A stretch of DNA of 12,145 bases from G001797105 sp964528155 (GTDB lineage: Bacteria > Chloroflexota > Anaerolineae > Anaerolineales > E44-bin32). The position numbers and the translations under genes are program-made. Under the pieces are notes generated by a model, which worked only from the letters and a program-made list of their open reading frames with translations, was not told the DNA's origin and made no database searches. Below, piece after piece: positions 1 through 7,193 of the stretch (positions are counted from its first letter, which is position 1; every line of letters starts with the position of its first letter). The stretch lies in contig CAZGRL010000110.1 in assembly GCA_964528155.1 (NCBI GenBank), positions 1-12,145 on the forward strand, in the 5' to 3' direction.

Positions 1-37
1 GGGCGAGGAACGCCAGTCATAATACGTAACAGAAGTT

Positions 38-514
38 ATGAAATCGGGTACTAGTGGCCACTTTTTTCCCTGGAAGCTGGTAGGTCTTCCCCCTTCCCCA
101 GCTCGAGAAATAGTCTACATCGGCGCTATGAACCTCACAGTTGAAGGAGAGGATGGCTCACTCTATTCACACGATACTGGTGCGAGTCCAAGTACGTGGA
201 CTTCCGTACAGAGGGACGATGAGAGCAAGTTCAGCTATCCCTTCCGCACTCAGGATTGCCCTCAGGTCAGCCCTCCGCGACTGTCAAACATCAGAACACA
301 GGTCGATGCCTGCGCTGCTTATGGGGACAAAACTGTTGTGAGTCGTTTCGCTGTACTCGAAGACGGCTCTGTATGGAGCTGGCGCCAGCCGATCAGTCGA
401 GACTTGGAGTTCTCTCTTCTTGGAGTGCTCTTGGTATCATCAATTGGCTTCCTTGCGGCAGTAATCTGGGGGGTGATCGCGAGATCCCGACGCGCCAACC
501 ACTTCACAGAATGA
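38..514 (+). CDS. Hypothetical tail-anchored membrane protein
   Basis: I do not recognise a named family. The 158-residue product has a polar region (residues 1-120, with Cys74 and Cys92 and a Trp-rich VWSW stretch) followed by one hydrophobic segment at about 124-147 and a basic RSRR tail. By the positive-inside rule the tail is cytoplasmic and the N-terminal part faces outward, yet no N-terminal signal peptide is visible, so the topology is uncertain. An in-frame stop at 20-22 bounds the frame, and ATG 38 is the first start after it; the ribosome binding site is weak, so Met31 (ATG 128) is an alternative. The codon pattern and coherent domain-plus-anchor layout argue that it is real. Its neighbour at 697-1197 is also a small single-span membrane protein, so both may act at the envelope. 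Confidence 0.6.
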   Translation: MKSGTSGHFFPWKLVGLPPSPAREIVYIGAMNLTVEGEDGSLYSHDTGASPSTWTSVQRDDESKFSYPFRTQDCPQVSPPRLSNIRTQVDACAAYGDKTVVSRFAVLEDGSVWSWRQPISRDLEFSLLGVLLVSSIGFLAAVIWGVIARSRRANHFTE

Positions 515-579
515 CCGCGCTCAATGATCTTGCCGCCGCTAGACCGAATTGTAGTTCTCCCGCCTGACCACTCGCTGGA

Positions 580-631
580 GCGGACCCGGCCAGCTCGGCG
601 ATTTCGGATAAAGAGGTCTTGGCCGGGCCGC
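580..631. other. Long imperfect stem-loop between two membrane-protein genes
   Basis: The segments GCGGACCCGGCCA (580-592) and TTGGCCGGGCCGC (619-631) are reverse complements apart from one bulged A and the final base, and enclose a 26-base loop. It lies in the 180-base gap between the two plus-strand membrane-protein genes. No T-run follows, so it is not a standard intrinsic terminator. It may attenuate read-through, be a repeat-derived palindrome, or be chance in GC-rich DNA. Confidence 0.3.
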
Positions 632-696
632 TCAGCTCGAGGCCGTTGGGCAGCTAGCATGTACCACGTCCGATTGGCGTGAGTCTGGAGGCTCGA

Positions 697-1197
697 ATGA
701 CAGCTACCACATATCCCAAGCACGCAATGAGATTCGTATTCGCGGCTGTCATAGTTGCCCTAGTGCTCATCGCGGCTTCACTCTTGATCGCCAGGCGATT
801 CCCCGTCGCAAAGTCTCTGCAATCTCCCGCAGGAGTGGAACAGGAAATCCCTGCCTTGACCGTCGAGAGGGCGCAGAGGATGGTCGCCTTCCCGCTGCCC
901 GTCCCGACGTATCTCCCGCCAGGCTTGGTCGTCGGTGGGTCGCACGTACGACCACCAAATTGGGCCGCTTTGTTCTATGTGGAATCAGATGGAGGATCAG
1001 GTGGTCTAAGCGTGGAGAAATCGATCGGCTTGCCTCAGGGCGAGTATGCATTCCCACATGACGCAAGAGTGTTGGTGGAAGTGGGAGAGAACTCGGGCTT
1101 CTATGTGCAGGGATCTTGGGATGAACATCTTAGCTGGCATGCTGAGGCGGACGCAAACTTCCTTCAATGGACCACGACCGACGAGACGTATCGGTAG
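697..1197 (+). CDS. DUF4367-like membrane-anchored protein, C-terminus truncated
   Basis: The 166-residue product has one N-terminal membrane span (about residues 11-33) followed by an extracytoplasmic region whose start, LTVERAQRMVAFPLPVP then TYLPPG, matches the characteristic opening of the DUF4367 domain (A....F.lp.P.YLP.G). ATG 697 is chosen because GGAGG sits six bases upstream; the in-frame GTG at 679 lacks such a site. DUF4367 domains usually continue past a final W..dG..Y motif into a short helix near the C-terminus. Here the protein stops right after LQWTTTDETYR, so the last part is missing. The final codons overlap the truncated end of an enoyl-CoA hydratase on the other strand, so the loss is best explained by a DNA junction. 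Such proteins are often envelope-associated; function unknown. Confidence 0.65.
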   Translation: MTATTYPKHAMRFVFAAVIVALVLIAASLLIARRFPVAKSLQSPAGVEQEIPALTVERAQRMVAFPLPVPTYLPPGLVVGGSHVRPPNWAALFYVESDGGSGGLSVEKSIGLPQGEYAFPHDARVLVEVGENSGFYVQGSWDEHLSWHAEADANFLQWTTTDETYR

Positions 1198-1550
1198 TCA
1201 CAGCAGAGAGCCAGGATGCATCCTGCCCTGATCGCGTGGCCTGTGATGGCGGCAATGGTCGGCTTGGGCAGAGCGAACAGATGCAGGCAAAGGCAGTTGA
1301 ACGCCCGGTAGAAGACTGCAAGGTCTTCCTTGGAGAGATCGAGAAGATGGGGGATATCAAGGCCGATGGAGAAGAACTTGTCATTGGCGCTCGCAAGAAC
1401 CAGACCCCGTATTTGCGGATCATCCCGAACCTGAGCCAAGATGCGTGAGAGCTCCTGGACAAGCTGCCCATCGATCGCATTGGTAACCCCCCGATCCAGC
1501 TTGACGATCATCAACGCACTCTGGCGCTCAAACCGAATGCCTTCGGACAT
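1164..1550 (-). pseudogene. Enoyl-CoA hydratase/isomerase family protein, 3' half missing
   Basis: The 128-residue product matches the N-terminal half of the crotonase superfamily, whose members are usually about 260 residues. Both oxyanion-hole regions are visible: VLASANDKFFSIGLDI around residues 51-66, and ITGHAIRAGCILALCCDYR around residues 101-119. The second departs from the usual G.A.GGG pattern (AIRAG). The homologous sequence ends at DYRYVSS, is followed by VVVH and a stop, and the whole C-terminal half with the remaining active-site and trimerisation elements is absent. ATG 1550 has GGGAGG six bases upstream, so the 5' end is genuine. It is last in the minus-strand series. The product is almost certainly inactive if made. 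The truncation coincides with the end of the convergent DUF4367-like gene. Confidence 0.75.
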
Positions 1551-1657
1551 TTCAACCCTCCCGCATGCCTACGCAGCCCCATCCCCGGGTTTCAGTGGGC
1601 CGTGTGGCCTTCTGATGGCTCGCTTCGACAAGGATCTGCTGAGCTTCCTGGTTTCTC

Positions 1658-2074
1658 TCAATCCTCAGGATCCCAGAACGAGATGTTTGGCCCTGCCTTC
1701 TCCTGCAACCAGCGTCGAAGGCTTTCGGCTGCCTGCAGGATTTTTACGCCCATGCGCTTCTCAAGAAGCGGGATCCACATGCGCGTCCGCCCTTGGTGAG
1801 ATCCCCCGCCCAGCATTCTCACGGCGAAGGTGGCACCGACTAACATCCTCCAGCCTCACCGTTCGAGAGACTCCTTTTCTCGGACGATATTTGGTTTTAG
1901 ATCGGCCTCCTCGGATATCTTCCCAAGGAGTGTTTCTTCCAGCCGATCGCCATCGAATGAACGCAAGATCTCCTCCTGAGGCTGAGAGCGTTCATGGGAG
2001 TGCCTTCTCGATTCCGATCAAGCCCCGGATAAGGGCTCCCAAGAGGCCGAGGAGGATCCCCGAGATTGGGAATC
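1658..2074 (-). other. Gap between cupin and hydratase genes, with broken reading frames
   Basis: No intact gene is recognised. On the minus strand, continuing from the cupin's end, one frame reads a short membrane-like helix (ISGILLGLLGALIRGLIGIE), ending at a TGA at 1992-1994. A second frame then reads an acidic, helical stretch (EEILRSFDGDRLEETLLGK) to a TGA at 1856-1858. A third frame gives 62 residues (1846-1658, with WIPLLEKRMGVKILQAAE). Together these could be one small membrane protein broken by frameshifts, or short unrelated peptides. No convincing ribosome binding site with proper spacing was found. Large plus-strand frames here look like shadows, being rich in Arg, Pro and Ser with no domain. 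The stretch 1556-1657 holds only the hydratase leader. Confidence 0.25.
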
Positions 2075-2455
2075 TCAATCCTGCAATCCACTTGCCATGT
2101 CGAGGAAGTCCTCCCGCACAGGATAGAAGATATCCAGCATCACGAATGGTTCGTCGCCAAGGCATATGTCACCGTGGGGGACGTTGGCCGGGATGCAGTA
2201 GAAGTCACCCTTTTGCACCATGCGCTCTTCGTTTCCGATCATTAGCATCGCCCGGCCGCTGTAGACCATACCGATCTGCTCATGGGGGTGAGAGTGAATC
2301 GCCACTGTTTGACCCGGTAGTGTGGCGCTCAGCACCATCATCATCCGCTCTTCATCCAGCCCGGTCAGGACCGTAGTCTCCAAACCCGGCCTCGGCACGA
2401 TCCTCGGAGCTTGGGCAGGATCGATGAAGTATGCGCCTTTCTTTTCCTTGGACAT
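2075..2455 (-). CDS. Single-domain cupin (cupin_2 type)
   Basis: The 126-residue small beta-barrel protein has cupin motif 1 as HSHPHEQIG (His54, His56, His58, Gln60 the likely metal-ligand set, Gln replacing the more common Glu) and motif 2 as GDFYCIPANVPHG with His94. Length and layout are those of stand-alone cupins, which bind a metal and serve as isomerases, dioxygenases or small-molecule sensors; the exact reaction cannot be read from the sequence. The start MSKEKKG at 2455 is chosen over upstream in-frame starts because GAGGTGA lies four to five bases before it. The stop of the preceding, broken GNAT-type gene is only five bases upstream, which implies one transcript and probable translational coupling. 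The gene appears intact. Confidence 0.85.
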   Translation of the reverse strand: MSKEKKGAYFIDPAQAPRIVPRPGLETTVLTGLDEERMMMVLSATLPGQTVAIHSHPHEQIGMVYSGRAMLMIGNEERMVQKGDFYCIPANVPHGDICLGDEPFVMLDIFYPVREDFLDMASGLQD

Positions 2456-2460
2456 ATCAC

Positions 2461-3265
2461 TCACCTCGGTTTGGACTGGAGTTCCTTCTCCATGAGGATC
2501 AATTCTTCCGTGGCTTCGGCAACGCCTATGCAATCCAGCTCCATGAGCTCTCTGGACCCGTTCTCACGAAAAGAGCCTGCCAACCCATAAGGGTAGGGGG
2601 TGCGCCTACCCGCGACCACTTGGGCCTTCCCATAGCTCTGCGCCTCCAGGTAGTGCACTGGCCTTTCCAGAACGGGGGTGGTGCAGTCTATGTCTGTCTC
2701 TATGGGATAGATGCAGGTGATGAAAGCGATGGATGGATCCTTTCGCGGAAGTGTATAGGGCACATGGCTTGCCGGAAGGAATTCCACCGCGCCTCTGGCC
2801 TCTTCTCCCTAGAAGGCTATGAAGCCAAGCAAGGGTTCGCTCGATATCTCTGCCATATTCTGGACCCAGCACACCTCCTAGCGGTTGGCGATGGGCTCAA
2901 CCTCCCGGATGCATAGGGGAATGGTGGCGCCGAGAATCTCCTGCGTCAGGGGCCTGATTGTGACCTCGCCGGCCCATCTCCCATAGCTCATCGGCTTGGC
3001 GGGCCCAGGACGATAGGGATCCTTGGTCAGGCGGACGAGTCATTCGGCCCGCAGCAGAGAGAGGAAGCGAAGCCGTCCACCGATGACGGTCGTGAAGGGG
3101 AAGAACATTCCATACTTCTCGGCGAGGTCGGGATGCTCCATCACGTCCTCGGCTCTGAGCGGGACGTCAAGATCTCTGGCCGCCTGATAGGCTTGCTCGA
3201 TAACCCAACAAAACCATGGGCATTGGGCACCAAAGTGCAGGACCAGGATATTCTTTTTTCATCAT
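2461..3265 (-). pseudogene. Thioredoxin/glutaredoxin-like plus GNAT protein, broken by stops and a frameshift
   Basis: A protein of about 268 residues can be read if four lesions are ignored. The start (ATG 3265, after GAGGGAGAAAG) reads MMKK, then an A6 run (T6 at 3254-3259 on the plus strand) shifts the frame. One A fewer restores KKNILVLHFGAQCPWFCWV, a thioredoxin-fold opening (beta strand then CPWFC), followed by FFPFTTVIGGRLRF. Three in-frame stops follow: TGA at 3040-3042, TAG at 2878-2880 and TAG at 2809-2811. The downstream half (VTIRPLT, IAFITCIYPIETD, HYLEAQSYGKAQVVAGR, FRENG) fits a divergent GNAT acetyltransferase. This layout recalls YoaP-type proteins, which combine GNAT and thioredoxin-like modules, but here the thioredoxin-like part comes first. 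It sits five bases before the cupin. It may be a true pseudogene or carry assembly errors. Confidence 0.72.
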
Positions 3266-3368
3266 CTTTCTCCCTCGCGGACTTAGCCCATTTGGCCTCG
3301 AAAGAGGATCCAGGCACAGAAGGCGCTCAGCGAAACCCGCAGAGTAAGCCTCGATAGCCGAACGGAAT

Positions 3369-3929
3369 CTATTCAGAACCCCCTCGAAGGAGCGGTGTCG
3401 CGAGCGATCCGCACAATTGGCTACCGTGAGAGCCAGGCCGCGGGCCGTGACCCTGTCGGCCCGTGAATGAGGTCAACCCAGGTGTATCCCAACCCTGATC
3501 GGCGAGCCTTTCCCGCTCGAACAGGCAGGCGCGCTTCCCTTGATCGCGGTTGAGCCATCCTACATCGCATCCCGGGTCCAGGTAGATCTCGAACGCATCC
3601 ATATCGCCCTCGAATAGGCGCAGCGCCCGCCCGCAGATAGGCCCACAGGGAGGGTGAAGCTCCTTCTGAGCCTTCTTCATACGGGGTATCCCCTTCGCCA
3701 TACGAGGGAAGATCCGCTTCGCGGTGGTCCTTCTCCCATCGAATAGCTGGTCGCCATATTCGCATGTTTTCCTATCAGGAAGTTCGAGGTAGCGGCTTTG
3801 ATGGAAGGCCTTCCCGCGCTTGATCTGGCTCTCCAGCGCGCCGACATTGGTCTGCCACCCACCATGGAATTCCTCGGAGGCCTCAACGATTAGGACCTCG
3901 TCATCGTCCTGCGGCGATCTGCTTGGCAT
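3369..3929 (-). CDS. Hypothetical protein overlapping the end of the GNAT-PhzF gene
   Basis: The 186-residue product is not recognised. In favour of a real gene: ATG 3929 has a strong GGAGGAG ribosome binding site about eight bases upstream, it overlaps the end of the preceding gene by 29 bases as operon genes do, and residues 60-150 look protein-like (KRIFPRMAKGIPRMKKA; then HPPCGPICG, two cysteines in a CGPIC arrangement; then DAFEIYLDPGCDVGWLNRD). Against: the first 55 and last 35 residues are low in hydrophobic order and rich in Gly, Arg and Ser, and the following gene is a pseudogene, so this one may also be frameshifted near its ends. It is predicted soluble, with no signal or membrane span. 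It could contribute to the same pathway as its neighbours, but nothing in the sequence names a role. Confidence 0.45.
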   Translation of the reverse strand: MPSRSPQDDDEVLIVEASEEFHGGWQTNVGALESQIKRGKAFHQSRYLELPDRKTCEYGDQLFDGRRTTAKRIFPRMAKGIPRMKKAQKELHPPCGPICGRALRLFEGDMDAFEIYLDPGCDVGWLNRDQGKRACLFERERLADQGWDTPGLTSFTGRQGHGPRPGSHGSQLCGSLATPLLRGGSE

Positions 3930-5352
3930 GATCTTTACTCCTCCTGGCCCAGAACCTCATCTCGGACCTGGAAACCAGCACCGCTCGTCCGGCGATCTGC
4001 GTCTTGGCGATCCTGCCGCCCCTGAGATAGAGCCTCACCTCCACTCTCCCCGGTCGGCGGATGGCAAATCCTTGCTCGATGAGTACAGTGGTTACCGGCT
4101 CCCTAGCCGGAACCGCCTTTTCATGAACCAGATAAGCCCCCAGGGCACATGCCGCCACCCCTGTCACCGGGTCCTCCAAGACTCCTCCTCCGCACGGGAA
4201 CTGGCGGGCTTCGGCCGTGGCATCCGGGTTGCGTGGCTCCAGCGTGAAAGGGTAGAACCCTGTTGCCCCGACCCGCTCGCACAACCTATCCAAAGCTTGC
4301 ATATCCGGTCTGAGGCTATCAAGGACTTGGAGGTCTCTCACTGGAATCAGGAGCTTCGCCCGGCCGGTGGAAGCCACTCTTAGGGATAGCCCAGTTACGT
4401 CGATCTCATCACGTGTGATGCGGAGGGCACAGGCGACCTCTTCTGCAGAGCAATCGGGAACCTCAACCGTCGGAGGCAGCTGGTCCATGATGACTCGCAT
4501 AAGCTGCCCGTCCTCCCAATCCAGTGAGATGCCCAGAGGCCCGACGGGTGTGTCAACCACGTGCCTGGAAAGCCCTCGCGGAATCATCCCTTCGGCTGCC
4601 AGGGCCCAAATCGCCCCAATTGTTCCATGCCCGCAGAGTTCGACCTCGCGTAGGGGCATGAAGTATCGCAGNNNNNNNNNNCCAAGCCGTCCTCCTTCTC
4701 CCTTCACAAACGTCGTCTCCAGGTTCAGTTCCCGCGCGATAGTCTGCATATCCCTGGGCTTTAGCCCGTCTGCATTCAGCACCACAGCCGTCGGATTGCC
4801 CTTGAAGGGGGCTCCCGAGAAAACGTCAAGGCCGCGGATGTAGAGACTCCTTTCCCCGGCATCCGCCTCGTCCAGCATCTTGGCGAACATCAGAAAATCC
4901 TCACCATAGAAGTGAGCCCGTTGAGAGCCCTCCTGCTCATATCCCAGGCTTCTATAGAGCTGAATCGCCTCAATCATCGCCCAGGCAGTCTGAAGGTAGA
5001 GCTTGCGGCAACCTCTCTCGCGGGCGAGGCGTTCAAGCCGCCTCATCAAGCGTCGGCCGATGCCCCTACCCTGGAAGGCAGGGTCCACCGCGATGGAGCA
5101 CACATGCAAGATTTCATCCTCCTCGATCCCCGTGGCAGTACCCGCGATCGTGCCCTTTATCTCGGCCACGAAGACATGGGCGCCCCGCGCAAGGCGATCC
5201 TTGATTTCCTCTGGAGGGATCATGGCCGCGCGCAGCGCTCGCCACGCGTATCCGCGTCCATCAAGGCTCGCGAAGGCTCTTTGCAGCACGCCGCAGATGG
5301 CATGGATATCTTCGGGAGCGGCGGCCCGAATCCGGATTCGGTGGCCGCCCAT
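3901..5352 (-). CDS. GNAT acetyltransferase fused to PhzF-family isomerase/epimerase
   Basis: This 483-residue fusion has a GNAT domain at residues 4-158, with the acetyl-CoA pyrophosphate loop QGRGIG (94-99) and the late GNAT strand QLYRSLGYEQEG. A short acidic linker leads into a PhzF domain (about 168-462). PhzF landmarks are VFSGAPFKGNPTAVVL, the presumed catalytic Glu212 in NLETTFV, LREVELCGHGT (235-244), STGRAKLLIPV and LEDPVTG (392-398). PhzF proteins are cofactor-free isomerases or epimerases with a two-lobed diaminopimelate-epimerase fold; GNATs transfer acyl groups from acyl-CoA to amines. The fusion suggests one substrate passes through both steps (inference). ATG 5352 begins one base after the aminotransferase stop, so the two are surely co-transcribed. 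Ten Ns fall at residues 224-227, away from the fusion point, and the flanks remain in frame with about the expected spacing. Confidence 0.9.
   Translation of the reverse strand: MGGHRIRIRAAAPEDIHAICGVLQRAFASLDGRGYAWRALRAAMIPPEEIKDRLARGAHVFVAEIKGTIAGTATGIEEDEILHVCSIAVDPAFQGRGIGRRLMRRLERLARERGCRKLYLQTAWAMIEAIQLYRSLGYEQEGSQRAHFYGEDFLMFAKMLDEADAGERSLYIRGLDVFSGAPFKGNPTAVVLNADGLKPRDMQTIARELNLETTFVKGEGGRLXXXXLRYFMPLREVELCGHGTIGAIWALAAEGMIPRGLSRHVVDTPVGPLGISLDWEDGQLMRVIMDQLPPTVEVPDCSAEEVACALRITRDEIDVTGLSLRVASTGRAKLLIPVRDLQVLDSLRPDMQALDRLCERVGATGFYPFTLEPRNPDATAEARQFPCGGGVLEDPVTGVAACALGAYLVHEKAVPAREPVTTVLIEQGFAIRRPGRVEVRLYLRGGRIAKTQIAGRAVLVSRSEMRFWARRSKDHAKQIAAGR
4672..4681. other. Assembly gap (10 Ns)
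   Basis: Ten undetermined bases interrupt the PhzF domain between its early strand (TTFVKGEGGRL) and the LRYFMPLRE motif. In family members only a handful of residues separate these elements, so the gap is probably close to its true size and the reading frame on both sides agrees. It nevertheless means the two flanks were joined by scaffolding rather than by continuous reads. Confidence 0.97.
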
Positions 5353-5353
5353 C

Positions 5354-6580
5354 CTATCCCACTCCCAGCCGGCTGAGCCCTTCCCTTAGGATAATAAGGC
5401 TCGTATCGATATGCCTTTCTTCAATGATATAGGGCGGGAAAAGGCGCAAGATCTGCAGGGAGGGCTGATAGTCCAGGATGATTCCCCTCTCCAGGAGGTA
5501 GTGGTGAAGCCGTTTGCCCAGCCAATCGGGCTCTCTTGCAAGTTCGATGGCCGCCATCAGCCCGCGAGCCCGCACCTCGTGGATGGCGGAAAAGTCCTCT
5601 TGAAGCCTGCGCAGCCCAGCTAGCAAGTACTCCCCCATCGCCTCAGCCCGAGCCACCAGGCCCTCCTGTTCCAGGATCTCGATCACTATACCGGCCGCCC
5701 GGCCAGAGAACGGGTCGTTTTGGTGAGATTGCACGTGTCTAAATCTCCCAGCGCATGCTTCTTCTATCTCCGGCGTGGTCACCACGGCTGAGACGGGCAG
5801 ACCGTTTCCGAGGGCCTTCCCCACCGCCACAATATCTGGAACGATCCCCTCATGATCGAAGCCGAACCACTTTCCGGTCCGTCCCAACCCGGTGGTCACT
5901 TCGTCAGCGATGAGCCGCGCCCCCCATCGCCTAGCCAGTGCGGCCAGATCCTTCAGATAGCCGGGCGGCGGCACGATGATGCCCCCCACGGCCTGCACCG
6001 GCTCGAAAATAATCGCCGCGACCTCCTCTATGCTGGTCTTGGCTTCGATCTGCGCTGCAGAAAGGCGGAGGCATGCTATATCACAGGCGGGGTAGGTCTT
6101 CTGCATCGAACATTGTTCACAGTGAGGGCAGAGGAACTGCATGGAAGCATCGAGGGTCGCGGCTGCGGATCCACCGCTGGCGACGGCGCGTGCCTGGGCC
6201 GTCGCCCCATAATACCCTCGCCTGAACCCAAGGACCCTCTTCCTTCCGGTACTTACCCGAGCCAGTCTAAAGGCCAACTCCACCGCTTCGCTGCCACTAC
6301 TGAGAAAGGTCACTTGGCTGAGGGGAGAGGGAAGGATGGAGGACAGTCTCTCCGCGGCTCTTCGTATCTCCCCAGTCAGGAATCCGCTGCCGACATGCAC
6401 CAGCTTTTCCATTTGGTCCTTCATGGCTGCGGTGAAGAGAGGGTGACGGTATCCGAGAATAAGAGACCAGACCCCGGCCAATAGATCCAGATACTCTCTG
6501 CCATCCCGGTCCCAAACGCGGCAGCCCTGACCTCGGATGGGAATGATCTCAAAGAAAGGGTGTGTGCGGAGGATTGCCAT
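5354..6580 (-). CDS. Class III (ornithine/4-aminobutyrate type) PLP aminotransferase
   Basis: The 408-residue product is full length for the acetylornithine/GABA aminotransferase family (fold type I, cytoplasmic). Visible landmarks are the cofactor phosphate loop SSGSEAVELAFRLAR (94-108, usually SGTEA), IFEPVQAVGG (191-200), the PLP-contacting Asp226 in ADEVTTGLGRTGKWF, and the Schiff-base Lys255 in AVGKALGNGLPVSA. A cysteine-rich stretch, CPHCEQC...CDIAC (151-170), resembles the CyrCp...C..aC insertion of some family members. It should move an amino group between an omega-amino or alpha-amino donor and a keto acid; the substrate is not evident. ATG 6580 is preferred over the frame's first start (6613) because AAAGGAG lies five bases before it. 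It lies one base before the GNAT-PhzF gene, whose substrate it probably supplies or consumes. The gene appears intact. Confidence 0.92.
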   Translation of the reverse strand: MAILRTHPFFEIIPIRGQGCRVWDRDGREYLDLLAGVWSLILGYRHPLFTAAMKDQMEKLVHVGSGFLTGEIRRAAERLSSILPSPLSQVTFLSSGSEAVELAFRLARVSTGRKRVLGFRRGYYGATAQARAVASGGSAAATLDASMQFLCPHCEQCSMQKTYPACDIACLRLSAAQIEAKTSIEEVAAIIFEPVQAVGGIIVPPPGYLKDLAALARRWGARLIADEVTTGLGRTGKWFGFDHEGIVPDIVAVGKALGNGLPVSAVVTTPEIEEACAGRFRHVQSHQNDPFSGRAAGIVIEILEQEGLVARAEAMGEYLLAGLRRLQEDFSAIHEVRARGLMAAIELAREPDWLGKRLHHYLLERGIILDYQPSLQILRLFPPYIIEERHIDTSLIILREGLSRLGVG

Positions 6581-6613
6581 AGGGCTCCTTTCTATGCCAG
6601 GTACTTCCATCAT

Positions 6614-7193
6614 TCACGACGATATCCTGATTCATGGTGCAGCAGAGAGCGAGGAACGCAAGAAATGCAGTAGCTTTAGCCGGTGGTTCGGGCTGCCCTG
6701 ATCTTCGCATGGGCAGAGGAATATGAACCTCCGCGCCGAAGGACAGTTTCTTGGCGATCGAGGAGAGCGATCCTCAGCGCACAGGGTACCTCTCGGCGCT
6801 GAACTGGACTGTGGCTCCGAGGCACTTCTCCTTCCGCTTTTGCTCAGAGGATACGAACTCACTTCTGGTATCTCCACGCGGCCTGGATGAGCCGCGCCAC
6901 ACAGCGCTCGCAAGCAGAAGGTGATGAAGATGCCCTTCTTCCTTCTTGGAGTATGGCTCCTCCATGCGGCAAGCCCGAGCTACTCTACCGGCCTCTCTGT
7001 CTCTTTCTCTATCTCCCGAGGAACAGCCCGGTCGTTCTTTTCGGGAGGCTTTGCAGAGCTGGCCGGAAGCGGTCATCGGCTATGCGATGAGCCCCGCCAT
7101 CTGGATAAAGGGCACTCGTCCCTCGCGCATGGTTTAACCTACCACCGCTATGGATGGATCCTCTCTATATCGATGGCTCATCCTCTCCCTCGA
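6614..7193 (-). other. 580-base gap with one decayed minus-strand reading frame
   Basis: No recognisable gene. On the minus strand, an ATG at 7181 with GAGGGAG just upstream opens a frame reading MSHRYREDPSIAVVG, a TAA stop, MREGRVPFIQMAGLIA, a TAG stop, then a poorly structured, charged stretch to a TGA at 6774-6776. Past that point all three frames are short. The start site directly after the 7194 gene and the protein-like opening suggest a former operon member now decayed, but the family cannot be named. The plus-strand frame at 6921-7262 is probably spurious: it begins hydrophobic but runs antisense into the 3' end of the neighbouring GNAT gene. Confidence 0.25.

Noticed and set aside
1441..2376. 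Plus-strand open frame of 311 codons
   Set aside because: It lies antisense to the cupin and the hydratase 5' end, is dominated by Arg, Pro and Ser, shows no domain and has no ribosome binding site; the opposite-strand genes explain it.
2431..2916. Plus-strand frame of 161 codons
   Set aside because: It is antisense to the cupin start and the GNAT-type pseudogene, which carry recognisable motifs; its translation has no family features.
3820..4383. Plus-strand frame of 187 codons
   Set aside because: Shadow of the PhzF domain on the opposite strand.
5852..6484. Plus-strand frame of 210 codons
   Set aside because: Shadow of the aminotransferase, whose catalytic motifs are clear on the minus strand.
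6632..6913. Possible CxCED-type iron-sulfur motif (FLCPCEDQG) on the minus strand
   Set aside because: It is an isolated short string without the rest of any ferredoxin-like or BFD-like domain.
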